Assembly (NCBI GenBank): GCA_947626705.1
Contig: CANQTJ010000026.1
Coordinates: 1 to 15,054, forward strand
Origin: an uncultured Clostridia bacterium
GTDB lineage: Bacteria; Bacillota; Clostridia; TANB77; CAG-508
Length of the DNA stretch: 15,054 nucleotides
Reading direction: 5' to 3'
Below, piece after piece: positions 1 to 5,597 of the stretch. The position numbers and the translations under genes are program-made. Position 1 is the stretch's first letter; every line of letters begins with the position of its first letter. A model generated the notes under the pieces. It was not told the DNA's origin. It worked only from the letters and a program-made list of their open reading frames with translations, and did not search any database.

Positions 1-71
1 GAATTGATAAAACCTTCAAATAAATATACATATTTTACCAATTCTATTTACTTTTTAAAATTATTTTTTGC

Positions 72-90
72 AAAAAAACGAAACTTAAAT
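72..90 (+). repeat. Recurrent intergenic A-rich motif, copy 1 (forward)
   Basis: The sequence AAAAAAACGAAACTTAAAT lies 10 nt upstream of the predicted -35 box of the sigma-factor promoter. Similar copies occur at 5515, 9984 and 11937 (forward) and at 9048 and 11887 (inverted), all intergenic or overlapping a stop codon. The role is unknown: an upstream promoter element or a protein-binding site are possibilities. Confidence 0.5.
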
Positions 91-100
91 GCATAAATAG

Positions 101-129
101 TTGAAATTATTGTAAAATAGTGATAATAT
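101..129 (+). promoter_or_regulatory. Sigma-A type promoter for the sigma-factor gene
   Basis: A -35 box TTGAAA (101-106) and a -10 box TAATAT (124-129) are separated by exactly 17 nt. The predicted start near 136 gives a leader of about 93 nt that carries an unused strong ribosome-binding sequence and a possible leader peptide. In such AT-rich DNA chance matches are common, but spacing and position fit. Confidence 0.55.
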
Positions 130-175
130 ATTTAGCATAGGCTAATAGCATTTAGTATTTAAAGGAGGTATTTTA

Positions 176-226
176 ATTTTTTCAAGTTTCAAATTAATGT
201 TAGTGCAGAAAGGAGTTGCTTTATAA
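176..226 (+). CDS. Possible leader peptide upstream of the sigma factor
   Basis: A perfect Shine-Dalgarno sequence, AAAGGAGG (161-168), has no ATG, GTG or TTG at normal distance. Seven bases after it an ATT codon (176) opens a short frame that contains ATG at 197 and stops with TAA at 224-226, two bases before the sigma-factor ATG. From the ATG the peptide would be MLVQKGVAL. The SD of the sigma gene (GGAG, 212-215) lies inside this frame, so translation of the leader could couple to or block translation of the main gene. ATT is a rare start, known mainly from infC, so this is a tentative call. Confidence 0.22.
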   Translation: MFSSFKLMLVQKGVAL

Positions 227-228
227 GT

Positions 229-1032
229 ATGAAGCTTAGTAGTGATAAGGAACATCTTGTTTTAGACAATCAGAAACTAGTTTATTATATAGTACAGAAA
301 TTGGGGATAACTCCAAATTCTTCAGATTACGAAGATATCATTTCTATAGGTACAATTGGATTAGTAAAAGCTGCTATTACTTTTGATACATCAAAAAATA
401 TTGCTTTTTCAACATATGCATCACGGTGTATAAAAAATGAAATTTTTATGCATTATAGAAAAGCTAAAAAATATGCAAATGATATATCTATTAATGAACC
501 TATCGGAGATAATGGTGAAGGTAAAGAACTTACTATAGTAGATTTGCTTGCAGATCCTGAGTCTGATTTTGTTAAGAGGATATTGGACAAAGAAGATTTC
601 ATTAGAGTAGTTGAAATTGTTTTAAATTGTTTAAAAGGAAAACACAGAATAGTACTTCTTTATCTAATGGCAGGTGTTTTACAAAAAGATATTGGTAAGA
701 AACTGAACATATCTCAAAATCATGTGTCAAGAATCCAAGCAAAAGCTATTCAAAAAGTTCAAAAAATTGAAAATAAACAAGTGTATTATAAGAAGGTATT
801 TTCTATGAGAATAGTAGAAGGTGAATACCAAATTTCTTTTTTATCTAAAGAAATTTGCAAATTCAATAAGATTTTTGCAACACTTTTACGAAATGTAACA
901 TCAGTTGAAAAATTACCAGATTTTAAAGTTAACTGTAACAGGGAACGGATTATAATTCAGATACCTGCTCATCCAGAAGCATTTTCTTTCATTGCTCAGA
1001 TTATTCAAGAAATTGATGATTTCAGTATGTAG
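229..1032 (+). CDS. Sigma-70 family RNA polymerase sigma factor with C-terminal extension
   Basis: This 267-residue protein would bind core RNA polymerase and direct it to a set of promoters. Residues about 13-80 match sigma region 2 (LVYYIVQKLG, an acidic SSDYEDIISIG stretch, then FSTYASRCIKNEIFMHYRKAKK). Residues about 125-178 match region 4, with a helix-turn-helix around 150-172 (GVLQKDIGKKLNISQNHVSRI). Region 1.1 is absent and region 3 is reduced, as in small sporulation or alternative sigma factors such as SigE/SigK/SigF relatives. Residues 185-267 form an unrecognised C-terminal extension. The ATG follows GGAG with a rather long 13-nt gap. The same frame continues after the TAG stop into a winged-helix-like segment, so the ancestral protein may have been longer. 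Target promoters cannot be inferred. Confidence 0.85.
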   Translation: MKLSSDKEHLVLDNQKLVYYIVQKLGITPNSSDYEDIISIGTIGLVKAAITFDTSKNIAFSTYASRCIKNEIFMHYRKAKKYANDISINEPIGDNGEGKELTIVDLLADPESDFVKRILDKEDFIRVVEIVLNCLKGKHRIVLLYLMAGVLQKDIGKKLNISQNHVSRIQAKAIQKVQKIENKQVYYKKVFSMRIVEGEYQISFLSKEICKFNKIFATLLRNVTSVEKLPDFKVNCNRERIIIQIPAHPEAFSFIAQIIQEIDDFSM

Positions 1033-1050
1033 TTTATTTCTAATAAAACT

Positions 1051-1276
1051 ATGGTACAGGCAGATAATACAGATATTCAAAGTGTTGAAACTGCTGACAT
1101 AAGTAAGAAAAACAAGTTTGATGTAATACAGAAAACAATTTCCTAATGTAACTGCTGCAACTATAAACAATATTCTGGTTCTTGCTAGGAAAAAAGGACT
1201 TATAACAGCTATAAGCAGAGGCAAGTATGTAGTGAACAAACTTAAAATACCGAAAGGGCACTGCTATTGTATTTAA
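1051..1276 (+). pseudogene. Winged-helix-like small ORF, frameshifted
   Basis: The first frame runs from ATG 1051 and stops at TAA 1144-1146. A second frame, shifted by one base, continues to TAA 1274-1276. Joining them by removing one base near 1132-1136 (for instance the C at 1136) gives about 74 residues whose second half (FPNVTAATINNILVLARKKG, then LITAISRGKYVVNK) looks like a winged-helix DNA-binding module: recognition-helix-like segment, then a basic wing. There is no ribosome-binding site before ATG 1051, and the frame is continuous with the sigma factor across its TAG stop, so this was probably a C-terminal domain of that protein or a translationally coupled partner. The family assignment rests on pattern only. 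Confidence 0.5.
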
Positions 1277-1290
1277 TAGTAGTGCTTTTA
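1258..1290 (+). terminator. Rho-independent terminator
   Basis: The arms GCACTGCTATT (1258-1268) and AATAGTAGTGC (1275-1285) pair over 11 bp with one G-U, enclose a 6-nt loop and are followed by TTTT. The stop codon of the winged-helix-like frame lies at the loop and stem. It would end the sigma-factor transcript. Confidence 0.75.
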
Positions 1291-1611
1291 TCTTTTGTAT
1301 GAGTAATAGGAACAAACATTAAATGTAAATGTGGCGCTCCTTCATCTATTTCAATCTTTCACGTTTAGTGAACAAATTATCAACAATAAAGTCAATATTA
1401 TTGTACAAAATTGGAGTAATTAAAATTTTTATTTTTCAAGACATTTTTCAAATTTTGTGATATATTATTTATTATAAGGAATCTCTTTCTTTTAGTTTTA
1501 ATTTTTGTAAAAATATGATAATATAGTACAAAAAATTATATAAATAAAAGAATATAGGAAAAATAAAATGTTAATAAATATTATTAAAGCAAAAAAGGAT
1601 GATTAGTATAA
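1291..1611. other. Intergenic region, no gene recognised
   Basis: No convincing coding frame on either strand. It holds a short dyad TTCAC-GTTTA-GTGAA (1358-1372), TAATAT at 1519-1524 as a weak -10 candidate without a good -35, and a 12-codon ORF (ATG 1568, TAG 1604-1606) that ends 5 nt before the topoisomerase start. None is strong enough to call separately. Confidence 0.4.
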
Positions 1612-3565
1612 ATGGGCAAAAAATTATTAATAACAGAAAAGCCGTCAGTAGCGATGGAATTTGCAAAAGCTTTGAAAATAAATACAAATAGAAAAAATGG
1701 TTATCTAGAGTCAGAACAATGGATAATAACTTGGTGTGTAGGACATTTAGTAACAATGAGTTATCCAGAAAAATATGATGAAAAATTAAAGTTTTGGAGA
1801 TTAGATACACTTCCATTTATTCCAAAACAATGGAAATATGAAATAATACCAAATGTTGCAAACCAATTTAATATTGTTCAAAGCTTAATGCAAAGAGAAG
1901 ATATAGAAGAAATATATAATGCAGGAGATTCAGGACGTGAAGGAGAATACATACAAAGATTAGTAATGATGATGGCGAAACCAAATCCAAATGCAAAAGT
2001 AAAAAGAGTTTGGATAGATTCACAAACAGAAGAAGAAATACTAAGAGGAATAAAAGAAGCAAAAGACCAATCAGAATATGATAGTTTATCAGATAGTGCA
2101 TATTTAAGAGCAAAAGAAGATTATTTAATACGGAATTAATTTTTCAAGACTACTATCAATAACACAAGGAAGAAATTTGGCAAATAAAATAAACGAAGAA
2201 AAAGCCTCAATTTCAGTAGGACGTGTTATGACATGCGTTTTAGGAATGATAGTATCAAGAGAAAGAGAAATAAGGAATTTTATAAAAACAAAATATTATA
2301 AGATTATTGGCCAATTCGGTGATGAAAATTCATATTTTAAAGCAGAATGGAAAGTAAATGAAAAATCAAAGTTTTTTGAATTATCATTGTTATATAATGA
2401 AACAGGTTTTAAAAGTATAGAAAAAGCAAAAGATTTTATAATTTCCTTAAAAGGAAAAGAAGGTATAATTACTGAACTTAAAAAGTCAAAACAAAAAGAA
2501 AATGCACCATTATTGTTTAATTTAGCAGAGATACAAAATGAATGTACAAAAAGATTTAAAATAAAACCTGACGAAACATTAGAAATAATCCAAACTTTAT
2601 ATGAAAAAAAACTTGTTACGTATCCAAGAACTGATGCAAGAGTTTTATCAACAGCAGTTGCAAAAGAAATTTCTAAAAATTTAAATGGATTAGCAAAAGG
2701 TTACAAAGATGAAGAAGTGCAAGGATATATAAAAAAAATGATAGGAGAAAAATATCCGACAAATAACTTGACAAAAACAAAATATGTAAATGATAGTAAA
2801 ATAACAGACCATTATGCAATAATACCAACAGGGCAAGGTTATGAAAATTATGAAAAACTAACACAATTGCAAAAACAAATATATAAACTTATAGTAAAAA
2901 GATTTCTTGCAATTTTTTATCCACCAGCAGAATATAATAAAATACAAGTAACTATAAATGTAGAAAATGAAACATTTTATGCAAACGGAAAAGTATGTAT
3001 AAACCAAGGATATTTAGAAGTTGCAAAACAAAATGACAAAAAAATAGAAAAAATATCCACAGAAAATGAAAAAAATGTGGAAAAAGAAGATGATTCAAAT
3101 TTAGAAATCTTAAAAAAATTAAAAAAAGGGCAAAAAATAAATGTAAAAAATTATGAAGTTAAAGAAGCGGAAACCTCACCTCCAACAAGATATAATTCAG
3201 GTTCAATAATTCTCGCTATGGAAAATGCGGGAAAATTAATTGAAGATGAAGAACTAAGAGAACAAATAAAAGGGGCTGGAATAGGAACTAGTGCAACAAG
3301 GGGAGGAATTATTGAAAAACTTGAAAAAATAAAATATATTGATATAAATAAAAAGACACAAATAATTACTCCAACAAATAAAGGAGAGATTATTTATGAT
3401 ATAGTAAATTATTCTATGCCAGATATGTTAAATCCAAAACTTACAGCTAGTTGGGAAAAAGGATTAGATATGGTTGCAAAAAAAGAAATAAAACCCGAAA
3501 TATTTATGAATAAATTAGAAAATTATATTAATTCTAAATTTAATAAGTTAGTAGTAAAGATGTAA
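1612..3565 (+). pseudogene. topB: DNA topoisomerase III (topB), interrupted by a 1-base frameshift
   Basis: Type IA topoisomerase that cuts and passes single DNA strands. The first frame (1612-2139) carries the Toprim domain: LLITEKPSVAMEFAKAL near the N-terminus and GDSGREGEYIQRLV around residues 103-116. The second frame (to 3565) carries the remaining lobes with the catalytic tyrosine in KLVTYPRTDARVLS and the conserved TSATRGGIIEKLEK segment. The protein breaks at EDYLI; deleting the C at 2131 restores EDYLIGINFSRLLSITQG and a 650-residue enzyme, close to E. coli TopB (653 residues), without C-terminal zinc fingers. TTG 2177 is the earliest plausible internal start but is unlikely to give an active product because it lacks the Toprim domain. 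The start codon follows AAAGGATG. Such TopB forms occur on chromosomes and on conjugative elements; no conjugation gene is in the window. The frameshift may be a sequencing error or a real lesion. Confidence 0.9.
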
Positions 3566-3605
3566 TAGGATTATAATATTATAGAAACTTTTTAAATTTT
3601 AAATA

Positions 3606-3646
3606 TAAAAAGAAAGGTGGGAGAGCTAGTAACTATAAGCTCTCCC
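3606..3646 (-). terminator. Terminator of the minus-strand cysteine-rich gene
   Basis: Perfect 9-bp arms, GGGAGAGCT (3619-3627) and AGCTCTCCC (3638-3646), enclose a 10-nt loop. Read on the minus strand the stem is followed by ACCTTTCTTTTTAT, a U-rich tail. On the plus strand no T-run follows, so its main direction is minus, just past the stop codon at 3661. Confidence 0.65.
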
Positions 3647-3660
3647 TAACTGCCTAACTG

Positions 3661-3837
3661 TTATTTGTGATAAGGGCATTTGCAACCGCCAATTTCATTG
3701 TCTACGCAGTTGTTGGGAAGTATACGGCCAAATGCTTCACGAACCTTTTGCTGCCGTATAGATGGGGTATCATCCCAATACCTACCTTTACATTGTTGAC
3801 ATCTTGGGTCAATGAATTTTTTAATAAAATAAGTCAT
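3661..3837 (-). CDS. Small cysteine-rich protein, possible zinc-binding, unknown function
   Basis: A 58-residue frame on the minus strand starts MTYFIKKFIDPRCQQCKG and ends GGCKCPYHK. Cysteines at 13, 16, 44, 52 and 54 plus His57 could form a metal site (CxxC, then C, then CxCxxH), and the middle is basic and amphipathic (SIRQQKVREAF). I do not recognise a family. Support for a real gene: AGAAAGGA ribosome-binding site 8-9 nt upstream of ATG, a TTGCTT-17-TATAAT promoter, a leader hairpin, and a terminator just downstream. Bases 3661-3780 are 52/120 G+C, well above the neighbouring topB, which suggests recent acquisition or strong constraint. An overlapping plus-strand frame over 3667-3867 is the shadow of this gene. 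Confidence 0.7.
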   Translation of the reverse strand: MTYFIKKFIDPRCQQCKGRYWDDTPSIRQQKVREAFGRILPNNCVDNEIGGCKCPYHK

Positions 3838-3842
3838 AAAGT

Positions 3843-3874
3843 AGTCCTTTCTGCCTCTTATACATAAGAGGACT
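3843..3874 (-). promoter_or_regulatory. Leader hairpin that can hide the ribosome-binding site
   Basis: In the minus-strand mRNA an AGTCCT (3874-3869) can pair with AGGACT (3848-3843), which overlaps the AGAAAGGA ribosome-binding site. Between them lies an inner hairpin made of CCTCTTAT and ATAAGAGG (3871-3864 and 3861-3854). The two stems share bases, so they may be alternatives or nest partly. This fits a leader that controls translation of the cysteine-rich gene; no trigger can be inferred. Confidence 0.4.
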
Positions 3875-3875
3875 T

Positions 3876-3904
3876 TTGGCTGTTAGTAGTTATAATTATA
3901 TTAT
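3876..3904 (+). promoter_or_regulatory. Possible plus-strand promoter toward the structured element
   Basis: TTGGCT (3876-3881) and TATTAT (3899-3904) are separated by 17 nt. It would start transcription near 3911, shortly before the inverted-repeat element at 3939. It overlaps the minus-strand promoter at the -10 boxes, and AT-rich DNA makes a chance match possible. Confidence 0.25.
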
Positions 3905-3928
3905 ACAGTATTTTACATAAAAAAGCAA
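3900..3928 (-). promoter_or_regulatory. Sigma-A type promoter of the cysteine-rich gene
   Basis: On the minus strand TTGCTT (3928-3923) and a perfect TATAAT (3905-3900) are 17 nt apart. Start near 3893 would give a leader of about 55 nt that contains the hairpin at 3843-3874. Confidence 0.55.
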
Positions 3929-3938
3929 TATAAAAATT

Positions 3939-4135
3939 AGTTGATAATAATAATTTTTCAATTTATTCCTGCTCATTACATTCAAAAAGAATTAGTCAGG
4001 CTTTTTTCATGAGCCTCTCTCACTCAGACCCCTTCATACTTCAGGTACCGTGAGCATTCCTCATTTAAAAGCCTGACTAATTCTATTTTTCATTCCAATC
4101 GAGCGTCATAGCTTGAAAAATTGTTATTATCAACT
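3939..4135. ncRNA. Rod-shaped structured element, candidate noncoding RNA
   Basis: Two nested inverted repeats define a rod. The outer arms (3939-3961 and 4113-4135) pair over 23 positions with one mismatch. The inner arms (3988-4005 and 4067-4084) pair perfectly over 18 bp. Between outer and inner arms lies a large internal loop of 26 and 28 nt. Inside, short stems follow (ATGAG with CTCAT, CTCAC with GTGAG). The core is GC-rich for this genome (27/60 G+C in 4021-4080) and has no coding frame. Length and shape (closing stem, central bubble, long apical stem) resemble 6S RNA, but I cannot confirm any Rfam family. The minus strand reads into a T-rich tail (TAATTTTTATATTGC, then TTTTTT), the plus strand does not, so minus-strand transcription is slightly favoured. 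A mobile miniature element is the main alternative; no target duplication is evident. Confidence 0.5.
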
Positions 4136-4158
4136 AGATTATATTTATTATAGTTATT

Positions 4159-4326
4159 TATTAATTATATAACTTAATAAAAATTTTACATATTGAAAGT
4201 ATACCATTTAACACATTTTTTGACAATAGGTAATTTTAAAAAATTTTTAATTAAAAATGAAAAAATAAGTAATATCAAGTGTTTTAGCCTTCTATTTTTT
4301 TATTAAGTTATATACTTAATAAAAAA
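4159..4326 (+). promoter_or_regulatory. Upstream region of the pseudopilin gene with two similar dyads
   Basis: Two related 21-nt dyads, each beginning TATTAA and ending TTAATA, lie at 4159-4179 and 4301-4321. The second is a perfect TATTAAGT/ACTTAATA palindrome that extends through T and A tracts to a 13-bp stem (4296-4308 with 4314-4326) just before the GGAAGGAG ribosome-binding site. A consensus TTGACA lies at 4220-4225 but lacks a good -10 box at 17 nt. The dyads could be operators or, for the second, a 5' mRNA stem. Confidence 0.35.
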
Positions 4327-4346
4327 GTTAGGAAGGAGAAGAACAA

Positions 4347-5454
4347 ATGGAAAATGTAAGAGAAAACATAAGAAAAGGTAAAGGTATTACATTAATAGCG
4401 CTAGTTATTACTATAGTGATTTTGTTGATTTTAGCAGGAATATCAATAGCAGAATTAACAGGAACAGGGATATTTGCAAAGGCAAAGGAGGCAAAACAGA
4501 AATATAAAGATGCAGAGGATTTAGAAAATAAAATGTTAGCAGATTATGAAAGCCAATTAAACAGTTTAGGAAAAAGTACAGTAGGAAGTGGAGATGTAAC
4601 AGGAGGAATGCAAGAAGATCAGCCACCAGCAACACAAGGACAGTCAGCAAGTGACTTAGCAAATGAAGAAAATAAGAGTGACGTTTATGGAAAGCAAGTA
4701 ACAAATTATACAGTAGAAGGAGTAGATGTAAAATGGGATATTTTTTATGCAGATGAAGAAAATATATACTTAATAGCAGATGATTATATAGAAAGAAGTC
4801 AGTTGCCAGCAAAAAATGGAAAGACACCAAATGCTGGAAGTACTAGTTATCCACGAGCAGCATATTTCAGTAATGTATTAACTGAGTATCAACGGTTCAG
4901 CAGATATAACAGATGATAGAATAAAAAAGCTAAACAATAGTTATTTTAATGAGCATACTTATACAAGTACATATGATAATATGAAAGCAGTAGCATATAT
5001 GTTAGATACAAGTATATGGAGTAAATTTGCAAAAGAAGACGTAGCAGACTATGCAATAGGAGGACCAACAATAGAATTGTTATTTAAGTCATATAATGCA
5101 ACACATAAAACATCATATGTAGCAGGAGCAACAAGTAATTCTGGTTACCAAATAAAGGGACAAGAAGGAGATAATTGGAGTAATACTAAAGGTAATATGT
5201 TAAAAACAGAAAAACCATATGTAATAAAGGATAATACATATATGCCTTCAACGTGGCTTGCTAGTCCGTCTGGCAGTGCCACCAACTGCATGCTAGTCGT
5301 GGGTTTAAGAAACGATACATGGAGCGACTTAGGGTACCAAGCTTGTAACTACGAAGACACAGGAGATGGTCATTTCCGCCCACTAGTTTGTCTAAAATCT
5401 GGTATCCACTTGGAAAAAAGTGATGATGGAAATTATGAGATAGTTGATCACTGA
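4347..5454 (+). pseudogene. Pseudopilin-like surface protein with variable C-terminal domain, frameshifted
   Basis: The N-terminus has a type IV prepilin-like signal: RKGKG followed by ITLIALVITIVILLILAG, with cleavage expected after Gly13 and Ala in place of the usual Glu5. A short charged coiled region (EAKQKYKDAEDLENKML) and a Gln/Ser/Gly-rich linker follow, then a globular domain. The first frame stops at 4914-4916 after LTEYQRFSRYNR; the second frame is open through 4981 to 5454. Removing the C at 4890 gives LTEYNGSADITDDRIKKLNN and a 368-residue protein. The C-terminal domain contains TWLASPSG and FRPLVCLKSG, a pattern I recall from large families in gut Clostridia that end in WLAS...RPVVSLKS. 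It follows a strong GGAAGGAG site 8 nt from ATG. Likely surface-exposed or part of a pilus-like fibre; ligand unknown. The frameshift may be real or a sequencing error. Confidence 0.75.
5245..5412 (+). other. Compositionally distinct cassette, candidate hypervariable region
   Basis: Within the pseudopilin-like gene composition jumps: bases 5281-5340 are 28/60 G+C against 16/60 at 5161-5220. Codons ending in G or C are 21 of 46 in 5254-5391 and 6 of 48 in the preceding 5101-5244. Many cassette codons are NNC or NNT (gcc, acc, aac, tgc, gtc, agc, gac, tac, gct, tgt, ttc). This is what adenine mutagenesis of AAY codons in a retroelement template yields, and the position at the C-terminal end of a surface protein fits. 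No reverse transcriptase or template repeat is in the window, so cassette exchange or gene conversion among paralogues is an alternative. Confidence 0.45.
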
Positions 5455-5514
5455 TATCCGGACACTTTTTACCAAACATAGTGAAATCGGTAGTTTTAAA
5501 AAATAGCATCTTAT

Positions 5515-5533
5515 AAAAAAACCGAAACTTAAA
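5515..5533 (+). repeat. Recurrent intergenic A-rich motif, copy 2 (forward)
   Basis: AAAAAAACCGAAACTTAAA, 8 nt before the weak -35 position of the mfd promoter. It forms an inverted pair with the copy at the mfd stop codon (9048-9065). Confidence 0.5.
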
Positions 5534-5541
5534 AAAATATC

Positions 5542-5570
5542 TTCCATTTATATTAAATATATAGTATAAT
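5542..5570 (+). promoter_or_regulatory. Predicted mfd promoter
   Basis: A perfect -10 box TATAAT (5565-5570) lies 28 nt before the mfd start codon. The -35 position at 17-nt spacing reads TTCCAT, a poor match, so strength may depend on upstream sequence such as the adjacent A-rich motif. Confidence 0.45.
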
Positions 5571-5597
5571 AAATAAAAATTAACAGGAGAAGGTATA

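Noticed and set aside
1030..1032. TAG reassigned as a sense codon
   Set aside because: The amidase gene ends naturally at TAG inside its terminator hairpin, so TAG acts as stop here.
3667..3867. 66-residue plus-strand frame
   Set aside because: No ribosome-binding site for its start, and it overlaps antisense to the cysteine-rich minus-strand gene, which has promoter, ribosome-binding site and terminator. It is a shadow.
3939..4135. Retron msr-msd region
   Set aside because: The nested inverted repeats are reminiscent of one, but there is no reverse transcriptase gene nearby.
4296..4326. Terminator before the pseudopilin gene
   Set aside because: The stem is made of T and A tracts that belong to the arms; no T-run follows on either strand, so an operator or 5' stem is more likely.
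5245..5412. A template repeat for the variable cassette within this window
   Set aside because: No second GC-rich copy resembling this segment was seen on either strand; any template must lie outside.
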